This document shows positions 16,147-24,857 of a DNA stretch of 44,270 nucleotides, in pieces. Position 1 is the stretch's first letter; each line of letters begins with the position of its first letter. Source of the stretch: Beijerinckiaceae bacterium (lineage in GTDB: Bacteria > Pseudomonadota > Alphaproteobacteria > Rhizobiales > Beijerinckiaceae); NCBI GenBank assembly GCA_947453205.1, contig CANGFT010000036.1, positions 1 to 44,270 on the forward strand, given 5' to 3'. The notes beneath the pieces are model-generated. The model saw only the letters and a program-made list of their open reading frames with translations, did no database searches and was not told where the DNA came from. Position numbers and translations under genes: made by a program.

Positions 16147-17058
16147 ATGCTCGTCGCGCTGCTTCCCCCCTGGCTCTGGGCGGTCTTCACGGTCATCGCC
16201 GCCGGCGCCCAGACCGCCCGCAACGTCATGCAGCGGGATCTCGTGGCGAGCGTGGGAACGCAGGGCGCGACCTATGTGCGCTTTCTCTTCGGCCTGCCCT
16301 TCGCCCTGATCTTCGCGGGCGCGCAGCTCGCCCTGATCGACGCGCCCCTGCCCATGCCGGGCCTGCGCGAGATCGGCTGGGCCGCCGTGGGGGCGCTGAT
16401 GCAGACCCTCGCCACAGGGCTCATGCTGCTCTCCATGCGCGACCGCTCCTTCGTCGTCACCATCGCCTTCACCAAGACCGAGCCGATCATCATCGCGCTT
16501 TTGAGCATCGTGATCCTCGGGGAGATCCCCAGCCTCACGACGACCCTGGCCATTCTCGTGGCGACGGCGGGCGTTCTGCTGATGTCGCTGCCGCCGCGCC
16601 GGGAAGGCGCCGAGCGGCCGGGCCTGCGCGCGGCGCTGATCGGCCTCGCCTCGGGCGCCTGTTTCGGCTTTTCGGCCACGGGCTACCGGGTGTCGATGGT
16701 CGGGCTCGAATCAAGCTCCTTCATCCTCACCGCCAGCGTGACCATGCTGATGGGCCTCACCATCCAATGCGCGGCCATTCTGGCCTGGCTCGCCCTGCGC
16801 GACCGGGCGCTGCTGCTGGCCATCGCGCGGGCGTGGCGCCCCTCGCTTCTGGCGGGCTTCATGGGCGCGCTGGCCACCCAGTTCTGGTTCCTCGCCTTCG
16901 CGATCACCAACCCCACGCGCGTGCGCACCCTCGCCCTCGTGGAGGTGCCCTTCGCGCAGCTCGTGTCCGGCAAGATCCTGAAACAGAGCATGAGTCGGGC
17001 CGAGCTTGCGGGCATGGCGTTGATCGTGGCTGGCGTCGTGCTGCTGTTGAATGGGTGA
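16147..17058 (+). CDS. EamA/DMT-superfamily transporter
   Basis: A 303-residue membrane protein with about ten helices in two EamA repeats. It starts MLVALLPPWLWAVFTVIAAG, followed by QTARNVMQRDLV. A conserved middle part reads AFTKTEPIIIALLSIVILGE, a feature of EamA domains. It is not closely similar to the EamA protein at 5153-6070. Substrate unknown. The open frame extends upstream to 15454, but that part is antisense to thrB and rich in Arg/Ala and is rejected. Immediately after its stop begins an AT-rich patch. Confidence 0.88.
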   Translation: MLVALLPPWLWAVFTVIAAGAQTARNVMQRDLVASVGTQGATYVRFLFGLPFALIFAGAQLALIDAPLPMPGLREIGWAAVGALMQTLATGLMLLSMRDRSFVVTIAFTKTEPIIIALLSIVILGEIPSLTTTLAILVATAGVLLMSLPPRREGAERPGLRAALIGLASGACFGFSATGYRVSMVGLESSSFILTASVTMLMGLTIQCAAILAWLALRDRALLLAIARAWRPSLLAGFMGALATQFWFLAFAITNPTRVRTLALVEVPFAQLVSGKILKQSMSRAELAGMALIVAGVVLLLNG

Positions 17059-17068
17059 GAGGAGCACG

Positions 17069-17215
17069 ATGGCAACTACACAGCCTCCGCCCCTCAACAT
17101 AATCCTTGCTTTAAATTTCAAATATTCACATGCTCTCCCTACGTCGATATTCGATTCGGATTTTAGTCATGAAGCTCTCGGAATGCGAACGTCTACAGCT
17201 GATCAATCAGCTTAA
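17069..17215 (+). pseudogene. Possible gene remnant at the left edge of the AT-rich patch
   Basis: A very good ribosome site (GAGAGGAG, 17057-17064) overlapping the EamA stop precedes an ATG at 17069. The 48-codon frame begins MATTQPPPLNIILALNFKYS and ends at a TAA at 17213-17215. The first ten codons are GC-rich like the host; the rest is AT-rich. This looks like the intact start of a former downstream gene cut off by inserted DNA. It could also be a real small gene; nothing in it is recognised. Confidence 0.3.
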
Positions 17216-17642
17216 AATAATTTCGAAACTGGACCCGATAGCCAAGGACGATTGTAAAGATAAAATTGAAATCCTTGAACGAGGATATGAGGCACTTTAT
17301 GATGACCTCATAGTAAGACTACGGCGTCCATTACCTGAAAATCTCGGAACGGAGGTTATAAAAACTCTTGCTATTTACAGGCTTCTTCAGGATTCTTTCA
17401 ATGAATGCTCGGACAAAGATGGCCTAACCGAAGACATGGTTCTATGCCCTCCGTTTCAATCCTCGGAAGCAATGGAGTTCGCGCACTTCCTCATCGCGAG
17501 GGATGTCTCGCTCAGGTGTCTGAAGATTGCGGCCGAGTCCCCCGGTGGGAAACTAAACAGGAGTATATTCGAGCGAGCTAGAAGCCTAAGTCAAAAGACG
17601 CGTTTATCGGCAACCGAAATTCGTTACGTCCTAGGGCTATAG
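17169..17642 (+). CDS. YfbU family protein
   Basis: A 157-residue protein resembling Escherichia coli YfbU along its length. The N-terminus has ERLQLINQLKIISKLDP followed by KIEILERGYEALYDDL, matching the NQYK..LDP..IIERGY pattern. The middle has an IYRLLQDSF element, and the end LSATEIRYVLGL matches the LSANEI ending. The E. coli protein is poorly understood. The gene is strikingly AT-rich (23 G/C of 60 bases at 17221-17280, against 47 of 60 at 16801-16860 in the preceding gene) and has rare-looking codons, so it was probably acquired. I chose the ATG at 17169; one at 17130 would add thirteen residues. A small membrane protein gene starts one base after its stop. Confidence 0.8.
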   Translation: MKLSECERLQLINQLKIISKLDPIAKDDCKDKIEILERGYEALYDDLIVRLRRPLPENLGTEVIKTLAIYRLLQDSFNECSDKDGLTEDMVLCPPFQSSEAMEFAHFLIARDVSLRCLKIAAESPGGKLNRSIFERARSLSQKTRLSATEIRYVLGL

Positions 17643-17643
17643 A

Positions 17644-17838
17644 ATGCTGGTGATCATAATTGCGCTAGGAGTTATAATCGGCATCCTCTACGGAGCGTTT
17701 AGGATAATTCTCGGCTGGACATTACCACTGGCAGCGGTCCAGAGATTTGACTACGCCGTCCACCGGACAATGATTTTCTTACTTAAACTTGTGATCGTCG
17801 CCCTCGCTGGTTTAATCATATTCGGAATGACTCTGTAA
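17644..17838 (+). CDS. Small two-helix membrane protein next to the YfbU gene
   Basis: A 64-residue protein of unknown family. Residues 1-20 (MLVIIIALGVIIGILYGAFR) and 44-63 form two hydrophobic helices, separated by a short loop with charged residues (QRFDYAVHRT). The ATG lies one base after the YfbU-family stop, with AGGG (17634-17637) at usable distance, so the two are likely co-translated. Composition is as AT-rich as its partner. It could be a holin-like or anchoring partner, but no function can be assigned. Confidence 0.65.
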   Translation: MLVIIIALGVIIGILYGAFRIILGWTLPLAAVQRFDYAVHRTMIFLLKLVIVALAGLIIFGMTL

Positions 17839-17853
17839 TCTAAATTGCTTTTG

Positions 17854-18807
17854 CTAGGCCGGTTCGCGCAACTCCCGCGGCAGCGGGAAATACATATCCT
17901 CCACCGCCGTGGTCACCACTTCGACCTTCACCTCGCGCCGCCTGGCGAAGGCCTCGATGATCTCCTCCACCAGCACTTCGGGGGCCGATGCGCCTGCGGT
18001 GATGCCGAGGGTCTGGATGTCCGAGAACAGGCTCCAGTCGATGTCCTGCGCGCGCAGCACGAGCCGCGACACGCGGCAGCCCGCGCGTTCGGCGACTTCG
18101 GTCAGGCGGACCGAATTGGAGGAATTGGGCGAGCCCACCACCAGCAGGGCCTCGACGCGCGGCGCGATGGCCTTGACCGCATCCTGCCGGTTGGTGGTGG
18201 CGTAGCAGATGTCGTCCTTGTGGGGACCGGCGATGGCGGGAAAGCGCGCGTTCAGCGCCGCAACGATCTCGCGGGTGTCGTCGACCGAGAGCGTCGTCTG
18301 GGAGGCCCAGGCGAGCATGGCGGGGTCGGCAGGCTGAAGCCGCGCCACATCCTCCACGGTCTCCACCAGCAAGACCGCGCCATCGGGCAGTTGCCCCAGC
18401 GTGCCCTCGACTTCCGGATGGCCGGCGTGGCCGATCAGCACGACCTGACGCCCGCGCTTGTGATGGATCGCCGCCTCGCGATGCACCTTGGTGACGAGCG
18501 GACAGGTGGCGTCAATGGCCACAAGATTGCGGTTCGCCGCGTCCTCCACAACCGACTTCGGGACGCCATGGGCGGAGAAGATCACCGGCGCAGCGCCTTG
18601 CGGCGCCTGGTCAAGCTCATCGATGAAGATGGCGCCGCGCGCCCGCAAGGCGTCGACGACATAGCGATTATGCACGATCTCATGGCGCACATAGACCGGA
18701 GCGCCATAGATCTCGAGCGCCCGCTCCACCACGTCGATGGCGCGCACGACCCCCGCGCAGAATCCACGGGGGGCGGCGAGCAGAATGTGAAGCGGCGGCT
18801 GGGACAT
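17854..18807 (-). CDS. ispH: 4-hydroxy-3-methylbut-2-enyl diphosphate reductase
   Basis: Last enzyme of the MEP isoprenoid pathway, forming IPP and DMAPP; an iron-sulfur protein of 317 residues. It begins [20 protein letters not shown], with the first cluster ligand C17. Further conserved parts are [10 protein letters not shown], the second Cys in [13 protein letters not shown], and the third-Cys/SNSSNS region ([11 protein letters not shown]). The ATG at 18807 has GGAGG upstream; the longer frame to 19068 is antisense to the MATE gene. Its stop abuts the AT-rich patch. It supplies precursors used by ubiA and ctaB in this window. In relatives ispH often neighbours thrB-rnhA, as it does here apart from the EamA gene and the inserted patch. 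Confidence 0.97.
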   Translation of the reverse strand: MSQPPLHILLAAPRGFCAGVVRAIDVVERALEIYGAPVYVRHEIVHNRYVVDALRARGAIFIDELDQAPQGAAPVIFSAHGVPKSVVEDAANRNLVAIDATCPLVTKVHREAAIHHKRGRQVVLIGHAGHPEVEGTLGQLPDGAVLLVETVEDVARLQPADPAMLAWASQTTLSVDDTREIVAALNARFPAIAGPHKDDICYATTNRQDAVKAIAPRVEALLVVGSPNSSNSVRLTEVAERAGCRVSRLVLRAQDIDWSLFSDIQTLGITAGASAPEVLVEEIIEAFARRREVKVEVVTTAVEDMYFPLPRELREPA

Positions 18808-18865
18808 GAAAAACCTCCGCCAAATAATTGCGTGAAGCGGGCCCGAAGCGCAAGCTCCCCAAGCG

Positions 18866-18892
18866 GCGGACGACCCTGAAGCGGACGACCCT
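18866..18892. repeat. Short direct repeat in the ispH-MATE divergent gap
   Basis: GCGGACGACCCT occurs at 18866-18877 and again at 18881-18892 (period 15) in the 154-bp region between divergent ispH and the MATE gene. It may be a simple duplication or a pair of binding sites; no further evidence. Confidence 0.5.
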
Positions 18893-18961
18893 TGCGAGCG
18901 GGGCTGGCGGGGTCTATGGGAGACAGCGGCGTCACCTGCACCGCCCTGAAGAAAGCCAGCC

Positions 18962-20320
18962 ATGACCGAAACAGCGGCGCCGCGACCGCGTCCCCCCGCC
19001 GTGTTCACGCAAGGCTCGCTGGTCCGCCATGTCCTCGTCATGACCTCCACGGGCTCGATCGGCCTCATGGCCGTCTTCGTGGTGGATCTGCTCTCCCTGA
19101 TCTATGTCTCCTGGCTCGGCGATCCCGCCCTGACGGCGGGCGTCGGCTTCGCCTCGCAGGTGCTGTTCTTCATCATCTCCGTCAACATCGGCCTGAGCAT
19201 CGCCGTCTCGGCGGTGGTGGCGCGGGCGATCGGGGCGCAGGAACGCTCGCGCGCCCAGCGGCTCGCCAGCTCCGGCCTGACCCATTCCTTCCTGATCGCG
19301 GGCGCGACGGGCCTCGTGATGTTCGCCCTGCGCCGCCCGGCGCTGCACCTTCTGGGCGCGGAAGGCGCGGCCCTCGAGGCGGCGGATGTCTACCTGACCT
19401 GGACCCTGCCCACCAACGGCCTCATGGCCATGGGCATGGTGCTCTCGGGCGTCTTGCGCGCTGTGGGCGACGCCCGCAGGTCCATGTATGTGACGCTCTT
19501 CGGCTCCATCGTCACCGCGGTGATCGACCCTTTTCTCATCCTCGGCCTCAAGATGGGCGTGGAGGGTGCAGCCATCGCTGCGGTGATCGCGCGTCTCGTG
19601 TGGATCAGCGTCGGCCTCTGGGGCTCGGTGCGGGTGCATGGGATTGTCGGGCGCCCGGACCGCAAATCAGTGATGCTGGACCTGCCCATCGTCATGAAGA
19701 TCGCCTTGCCGGCGATTCTCACCAATCTCGCGGCCCCCATCGCCAATGGCTATGGCATGCGCGCCATGGCGAGCTTTGGCGAGGCGGCCGTCGCGGCGAG
19801 CGCCATCATCGACCGGGTGGCGCCGGTGGCCTTCGTCGTGCTTTTCGCCATGTCCGGCGTGGTGGGGCCGATCGTCGCCCAGAATCACGGCGCAAAGCTC
19901 TATCCGCGGGTGCGCGACACCCTGACCGCCTGCTTCATCATCGCCGCCACCTATTCGCTCACGGTCTGGCTGGCGCTGGTCGTTGGCGCGGAGGGCATCG
20001 TCTGGCTCTTCGGGGCGCAGGGGGAGACGGCGCGGCTGGTGATCTATTTCTGCGACTACGGAGCGCTGGCCTGGGTGTTTCTGGGATGCCTCTTCTCCGC
20101 CAACGCCGCCTTCAACAACCTTGATTTCGCGTTCCTCTCCACCTTCTTCAACTGGGGCCGCGCCACCCTGGGCACGGTGCCTTTCGTGGCGCTCGGGGCC
20201 CACTATCTGGGTTCGGAAGGGGTGATCCTTGGCGTCATCGCCGGGGGGGCGGTCTTTGGCTGCGCCGCCATGGTCACCGCCTATGCCGTGGTCGGCCGGA
20301 TCGCGCGCGCCAAGGCGTGA
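18962..20320 (+). CDS. MATE family efflux transporter
   Basis: A 452-residue inner-membrane multidrug/toxin exporter driven by a Na+ or H+ gradient. About twelve helices in two six-helix halves are visible. Family marks include [23 protein letters not shown] near the N-terminus, [19 protein letters not shown] in the middle, and [20 protein letters not shown] in the second half. Substrate is unknown. The ATG at 18962 is the natural start. It is divergent from ispH and followed by gshA after 96 bp. Confidence 0.93.
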   Translation: MTETAAPRPRPPAVFTQGSLVRHVLVMTSTGSIGLMAVFVVDLLSLIYVSWLGDPALTAGVGFASQVLFFIISVNIGLSIAVSAVVARAIGAQERSRAQRLASSGLTHSFLIAGATGLVMFALRRPALHLLGAEGAALEAADVYLTWTLPTNGLMAMGMVLSGVLRAVGDARRSMYVTLFGSIVTAVIDPFLILGLKMGVEGAAIAAVIARLVWISVGLWGSVRVHGIVGRPDRKSVMLDLPIVMKIALPAILTNLAAPIANGYGMRAMASFGEAAVAASAIIDRVAPVAFVVLFAMSGVVGPIVAQNHGAKLYPRVRDTLTACFIIAATYSLTVWLALVVGAEGIVWLFGAQGETARLVIYFCDYGALAWVFLGCLFSANAAFNNLDFAFLSTFFNWGRATLGTVPFVALGAHYLGSEGVILGVIAGGAVFGCAAMVTAYAVVGRIARAKA

Positions 20321-20416
20321 CCGGCGCCGCCATGTTGCAACGGCGCGAGCCCGAGCCTATGAAGTGAAGCCCGTCAGCTGCGCTGACCCTGTCCTGTTCC
20401 GCCCGAAAGCTCATCC

Positions 20417-21802
20417 ATGGCCCGTGACGTCTCCGACCAGACCCCCATAGAGTCGCGCGATGCGCTCGTGGGCTGGATCGCGGTCGGCGAAAAGCCGAAG
20501 GCTGACTTCCGCCTGGGCACAGAACACGAGAAATTCCCCTTCTACCGCGCCGATCTCGCTCCTGTCCCCTATGAGGGGCGGCCCGAGAAGGGCCAGGGCG
20601 GCATCCGCGCCCTGCTGGAGGGCATGCAGGCAAAAACCGGCTGGGCGCCCATCGAGGACGCGGGCGCGCTGATCGGCCTTTTCGACCCCGCTGGCGGCGG
20701 GGCGATTTCGCTGGAGCCGGGCGGGCAGTTCGAGCTTTCCGGGGCGCCGCTCGAAACTGTCCATCAGACGGCTGCCGAGCTTGACCTGCATCTCGAGCAG
20801 GTCAAGGAGGTCGCCGCGCCCCATGACATCGGCTTCCTCGGCCTTGGCATGAGCCCCAGATGGAGCCTCGCGCAGACCCCGGTCATGCCCAAAAGCCGCT
20901 ACAAGATCATGACCCGCTACATGCCGCAGGTCGGCACGCGCGGCCTCGACATGATGTACCGGACATGTACGGTTCAGGTGAACCTCGATTTCGGCTCCGA
21001 AGCCGACATGGTGAAGAAGCTGCGCGTCTGCCTCGCCCTGCAGCCGCTCGCCACCGCCCTTTTCGCCAATTCGCCCTTTACGGAAGGCCGCCCCAACGGG
21101 CGCCTTTCGGAGCGTTCGGAAATCTGGCGCGACACCGACAACAACCGCGCGGGCATGCTGCCCTTCGCCTTCGAAGACGGCATGGGCTATGAACGCTATG
21201 TCGATTACGCCCTGCAAGTGCCCATGTATTTCGTCAAGCGCGGCGAGACCTATCACGACGTCGCCGGCGCCGATTTCCGCGCCCTGCTCGAAGGGCGCCT
21301 GCCGCAGCTTCCGGGCGAGCAGGCCACCATGTCGGACTGGGCCAACCACCTCTCCACCATCTTTCCCGAGGTTCGCCTGAAGCGGTTCCTGGAGATGCGC
21401 GGCGGAGATGTGGGCGGGCGCGACCATATCGTCGCCTTCTCGGCTTTCTTCGTGGGCCTGATCTATGACGACGCCGCGCTCGACGCCGCCTGGGATCTGG
21501 TGAAGGGCTGGGACGCCCGGCAGCGCCAGCAATTGCGCGACGACGCCCCTGCGCTTGGGCTCGGCGCCGCCATCGCGGGAACGAGCCTGCGCGACATCGC
21601 CCGCGAGGCGCTCGCCATCTCCCGTCATGGCCTCGCGCGGCGCAGGCGCCTCGACGGCAAGGGCCACGACGAGACCGTGCATCTCGACATCCTGGACGCC
21701 CGCCTCGCCTCCGGCCGGGTCGCCGCGCAGGAATGGCTGGAGCGCTTCAACGGCCCATGGGGCGGCAGCGTCGATCCGGTCTTCGTGGACGCTGCTTTCT
21801 GA
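20417..21802 (+). CDS. gshA: Glutamate-cysteine ligase (plant/alphaproteobacterial type)
   Basis: Catalyses the first, ATP-dependent step of glutathione synthesis. The 461-residue protein belongs to the GCS2/plant-type group used by Rhizobiales. Recognisable parts are FRLGTEHEKFPFYR near the N-terminus, GGGAISLEPGGQFELSGAPLETVH, MPKSRYKIMTRYMPQVGTRGLDMMYRTCTVQVNLDF in the active-site region (residues about 155-190), and NSPFTEGRPNG. It is monocistronic as far as can be seen. Glutathione may serve the peroxiredoxin and other redox proteins nearby. Confidence 0.95.
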   Translation: MARDVSDQTPIESRDALVGWIAVGEKPKADFRLGTEHEKFPFYRADLAPVPYEGRPEKGQGGIRALLEGMQAKTGWAPIEDAGALIGLFDPAGGGAISLEPGGQFELSGAPLETVHQTAAELDLHLEQVKEVAAPHDIGFLGLGMSPRWSLAQTPVMPKSRYKIMTRYMPQVGTRGLDMMYRTCTVQVNLDFGSEADMVKKLRVCLALQPLATALFANSPFTEGRPNGRLSERSEIWRDTDNNRAGMLPFAFEDGMGYERYVDYALQVPMYFVKRGETYHDVAGADFRALLEGRLPQLPGEQATMSDWANHLSTIFPEVRLKRFLEMRGGDVGGRDHIVAFSAFFVGLIYDDAALDAAWDLVKGWDARQRQQLRDDAPALGLGAAIAGTSLRDIAREALAISRHGLARRRRLDGKGHDETVHLDILDARLASGRVAAQEWLERFNGPWGGSVDPVFVDAAF

Positions 21803-21961
21803 TCCGTTAACTTGCGCCTTCAATTTTGAACGATGCTGTTGTCGTCTTGTTCGGCAAATCGGCCGAAACAGGCGCGCGCCCAGCGTTTTCATGATTTTTT
21901 AACCGGGAAAATTAGCGGATCGCGCGCAAAGGGCCGTCATTGTCTGCGCAGTGACTGCGGA

Positions 21962-22336
21962 ATGACCATGACCATCCGGTTCCCCTTCGATGACGACGCG
22001 CGCGGCTGGCGCGGCGTGGTTCTGGCGCTCGACGAGACCGCCAGCGGCCGCGCGGCCTATCGCGTGAAGCTCTGGCGGGGCGAGGCTGCGCTGGTGTGCC
22101 TGCTCGAGACCTTCGACGGCCGCGCAGCCATCAGTGAATGGACGGCGCGGGCAGAGCAATTCGGCCTGCCCAAATTCATCGAACGGGCGCCGGGCCTCAT
22201 CGAAGGCGCGGAAGTGCGGCTTGCGCAGGCTCTGGCGGGCCTTCCGTCGTGGCGGCGACGGGGCGCGACGCTCGCCAACAGACGGCCCGCGATCCTTGCG
22301 CGCCGGGAGCCGCCGACCCAATGGCGGCGTGCCTGA
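21962..22336 (+). CDS. DUF6101-like small protein
   Basis: A 124-residue protein of unknown function. The C-terminal part, with a short helix EWTARAEQFGLPKFIE and the basic end SWRRRGATLANRRPAILARR, resembles DUF6101 proteins of Hyphomicrobiales (basic tail with a RRPxIL motif). The N-terminus TIRFPFDDDARGWRGVVLAL is less typical. I chose the ATG at 21962; another ATG lies two codons further. No signal peptide or membrane helix is seen. It converges on ubiA, with a tandem repeat between the two. The family assignment is tentative. Confidence 0.6.
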   Translation: MTMTIRFPFDDDARGWRGVVLALDETASGRAAYRVKLWRGEAALVCLLETFDGRAAISEWTARAEQFGLPKFIERAPGLIEGAEVRLAQALAGLPSWRRRGATLANRRPAILARREPPTQWRRA

Positions 22337-22340
22337 TCAG

Positions 22341-22403
22341 CCAAGCCAGCCCTACAGGCCAAGCCAACCCTACAGGCCAAGCCAACCCTGCAGGCCAAGC
22401 CCC
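22341..22403. repeat. 18-bp tandem repeat across the 3' end of ubiA
   Basis: The unit CCAAGCCAACCCTACAGG occurs three times (22341-22358, 22359-22376, 22377-22394), followed by half a unit. Copies differ by single bases. On the minus strand each unit keeps the ubiA frame and would encode LGLQGW; the first copy has CAG, but the next two have TAG. The first TAG is the ubiA stop, so two more repeat copies lie in the 3' untranslated part. Confidence 0.9.
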
Positions 22404-23293
22404 GCAAAGAGGATGAGCCCCGCATCGCGGTTGGAGCGGAAGAGGCGCAGCGAGCGCTCCGTGGAGGCGGGGTCGATCATGATGACCTGCCAGCCAAGAT
22501 GCAGCGCAAAGCCTGCGACGCCTGCGAAAGCGAAGACGCCGCCCCCGACCAGCGCGACGGCCGTCAGGGCCATGGCCACGGCCGCTGCGTAAAAGCCCGC
22601 CACGCCCAGCCGGACGCGCCCGCCAAAGAGCCGCGCCGTCGAGCGCACGCCGATGATGGCGTCATCGCGCGCGTCCTGCAGCGCATAGATCGTGTCATAG
22701 GCCACGGTCCAGGCGATGGCCGCGCCATAGATCAGGAAGGCGGGGGCTGCGAGCGCGCCCATGGCCGCCGCCCAGCCCATCAGCCCCCCATAGGCGAAGG
22801 CGAGGCCCAGGACCGCCTGCGGCCAGGAGGTGACGCGCTTCATGAAGGGATAGGCCGCGACGATCAGCAGGGACGCGAGCCCCAGCCCCACCGAAAACCA
22901 GTTGAGCGAAAAGAGCACCATGGCGCCGACAAGGGACTGCGCGACCATGAAGACCTTCGCCGCGAAGGGCGTCACGCGGCCAGACGGCAGAGGCCGGTTG
23001 CGGGTGCGCTCCACCTTCGCGTCGATCTCGCGGTCCACGAGATCGTTATAGGTCGAGCCCGCCCCGCGCATGGCGACCGCGCCGATGAGGAAAAGGACGA
23101 GATGCCAGAGGTTCGGCCCATGGTTCTGCGCGACCCCGGCCAAAGCCGCCGACCACCAGCAGGGCAGGAGCAGCAACTGCCAGCCGATGGGCCGGTCGAT
23201 GCGGGCGAGCTGGATGAAGGGCCGCCAATGCGCGGGAGCAAGGCCCAGCAGGCGGCTGTTGATGGAGTCGGGAAGCCGGACCGGCTCGGTCAC
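22370..23293 (-). CDS. ubiA: 4-hydroxybenzoate polyprenyltransferase
   Basis: Prenylates 4-hydroxybenzoate in ubiquinone synthesis; integral inner-membrane enzyme of 307 residues with about eight helices. The first Asp-rich motif is N83-D84-LVD87-REI-D91, followed by RTRNRPLPSG. The second is YALQDARDDAIIGVRSTARLFG. Both are intact. The start is a GTG overlapping the stop of the upstream secreted-protein gene (GTGA). The C-terminus is made from an 18-bp tandem repeat and ends LGLQGWLGL, so the exact end is likely recent. Ubiquinone feeds the respiratory chain that ends in the aa3 oxidase. Confidence 0.95.
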   Translation of the reverse strand: MTEPVRLPDSINSRLLGLAPAHWRPFIQLARIDRPIGWQLLLLPCWWSAALAGVAQNHGPNLWHLVLFLIGAVAMRGAGSTYNDLVDREIDAKVERTRNRPLPSGRVTPFAAKVFMVAQSLVGAMVLFSLNWFSVGLGLASLLIVAAYPFMKRVTSWPQAVLGLAFAYGGLMGWAAAMGALAAPAFLIYGAAIAWTVAYDTIYALQDARDDAIIGVRSTARLFGGRVRLGVAGFYAAAVAMALTAVALVGGGVFAFAGVAGFALHLGWQVIMIDPASTERSLRLFRSNRDAGLILFAGLGLQGWLGL

Positions 23294-23823
23294 AGGGGAC
23301 CGGACGGCAGCTTCATGGCCGGAGCGGCGCCCATGGCGGGCTGCTGCTGCTGGCGCTTCGCCTGATTGGCGGCCTCGCAGGCGCGCTCGGCGATCTGGGC
23401 GGTCTTGGCGGTCCCCGCCTTCATGCCCTCGATCACATCGTCAGGTATGTTGCACCAGGACTTCTGCTTGATCATCCAGGCGCGCATTTCGCCCTCGACC
23501 GAGACCAGCGAGCGCAGCTTGGGACAGGAGGCGATGGGGTCGACCTTGCCCTTCCCGGCGGCGACGATCTTGTTCAACGCATCGATCTGGGTCTGGCGAC
23601 GCTCCTGAAACCCGGCCATGTCCGTCTCGCAGATCGAGGCGGGGGCGGCGGTCTGGGGCGCCATGAGGGCGGCGGGCGGAGCCGGAGCGGCGGCGCCGAC
23701 GTCAGGTGCGACCGGAGAAAGGCCCGGCGCGCCCAGCATGGACTGCGCAGAGGCGGAGGCCGTGAGGCACAGGAGGCCGGCGAAGCCGATCAACGAAGCA
23801 AAAGAACGTCCAGACAGAAACAT
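23290..23823 (-). CDS. Exported four-cysteine protein of unknown function
   Basis: A 177-residue protein not recognised as a named family. From the ATG at 23823 the signal peptide runs to about residue 27 (ASLIGFAGLLCLTASASAQS). A low-complexity Ala/Pro linker follows, then a compact helical part with four cysteines (ASICETDMAG, ASCPKLRSL, SWCNIPDD and RACEAANQ), which could make two disulfides in the periplasm. The C-terminus is Gln/Pro/Met-rich. It overlaps and precedes ubiA, so the two are translationally coupled. No function is inferred. Confidence 0.75.
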   Translation of the reverse strand: MFLSGRSFASLIGFAGLLCLTASASAQSMLGAPGLSPVAPDVGAAAPAPPAALMAPQTAAPASICETDMAGFQERRQTQIDALNKIVAAGKGKVDPIASCPKLRSLVSVEGEMRAWMIKQKSWCNIPDDVIEGMKAGTAKTAQIAERACEAANQAKRQQQQPAMGAAPAMKLPSGPL

Positions 23824-24008
23824 CGAAGCCGCATCCTCGTTTGATCCCGGCGTTCGGGAGCCCCTACGGGAACGCCTTGATAGCAAGCGGCCCGCCCCCT
23901 CACAACCCGGCCCCTCTCGATGGGCCGAGAAAGCGGCGGCTTAATGGCGCAGGTTCCGTCGACGACCGGCCCGCGCTATAGAACCCTGCCATTCCCAAGG
24001 AGCCCGCC

Positions 24009-24749
24009 TTGTCCCGCTACGACTTCGCCGCCCAGCGTCTTTACGTCGATGCGCCGCTTGGACGGGGCGCGCGGATCGCGCTCTCGCGCGAACAGGCCAA
24101 CTATCTCCTGAACGTCCTGCGGCTGGGCGCGGGGGACAGCGTCATCGTCTTCAACGGGCGGGACGGCGAATGGCGGGCCGCGCTCGCCGACACCGGACGC
24201 AAATCCGCCTCGCTTGACATCGAAGAGGCCCTGCGCGCGCAGGAGGCGGGGCCCGACCTCGACTATCTCTTCGCCCCGCTGAAACACGCCCGCCTCGATT
24301 ATATGGTTCAAAAGGCGGTGGAGATGGGCGCAGCGCGGCTCCGTCCGGTGCTGACGCGCCGCACCCAGGCCCAGCGCGTGAACACCGAGCGCATGCGCGC
24401 CAATGTCATCGAGGCGGCCGAGCAATGCGGCATCCTCACCCTGCCGCAGATCGAGGAGCCGCGTCCCCTTGAAAAGGCGCTGGCGGAGTGGCCGCAGGAC
24501 CGGCTGCTCATCTTCTGCGACGAGGACGCGCCAATGGCCGACGCCGTCGCGGCCTTGCGGGCGCGGGCGCAGCCGGGCGCCCCGCTCGCGGTCCTCATTG
24601 GCCCCGAAGGCGGTTTCGACCCTTCGGAACGGGCCATGCTCATGGGAATGGGGCAGACCCTCGCGATTTCGCTGGGACCGCGCATCCTGCGTGCGGACAC
24701 GGCGGCGGTGGCGGCTTTGGCCGTCGTCCATGCAGCTTTCGGGGGATAA
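24009..24749 (+). CDS. rsmE: 16S rRNA (uracil1498-N3)-methyltransferase
   Basis: SPOUT-class SAM-dependent enzyme that methylates U1498 of 16S rRNA. The 246-residue product begins at a TTG with SRYDFAAQRLYVDAPL, a typical alphaproteobacterial N-terminus, and an AAGGAG ribosome site lies at 23998-24003. The N-terminal PUA-like domain is followed by the knot region with LIGPEGGFDPSERAML and LGPRILRADTAAVAAL, both signatures. It is divergent from the secreted protein-ubiA pair, with a 185-bp gap between. Confidence 0.95.
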   Translation: MSRYDFAAQRLYVDAPLGRGARIALSREQANYLLNVLRLGAGDSVIVFNGRDGEWRAALADTGRKSASLDIEEALRAQEAGPDLDYLFAPLKHARLDYMVQKAVEMGAARLRPVLTRRTQAQRVNTERMRANVIEAAEQCGILTLPQIEEPRPLEKALAEWPQDRLLIFCDEDAPMADAVAALRARAQPGAPLAVLIGPEGGFDPSERAMLMGMGQTLAISLGPRILRADTAAVAALAVVHAAFGG

Positions 24750-24857
24750 CCCCGGGCGCAGGACCGATTGGGCCATGATCTCGCCATCAAGGTCGGGGCA
24801 AAAGAAAGCGCTGGCGGCGCCTTTCGCCGTCGGCCTGATCCTTTCGCGAGCGTTTTG

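Noticed and set aside
18808-19068. N-terminal extension of ispH
   Set aside because: Overlaps the divergent MATE gene start; IspH proteins begin close to the first cluster Cys, and GGAGG supports 18807.
20411-21892. 493-codon minus-strand open frame
   Set aside because: Antisense to gshA, which has unmistakable family motifs; the shadow has none.
21840-21905. Terminator after gshA
   Set aside because: A TGTTCGGC/GCCGAAACA stem has a bulge and the T-run at 21895-21900 is about 30 bases away, so it is not convincing.
22341-22403. CRISPR-like repeat
   Set aside because: Units are directly adjacent without spacers, too short, and code in frame for UbiA; this is a tandem minisatellite.
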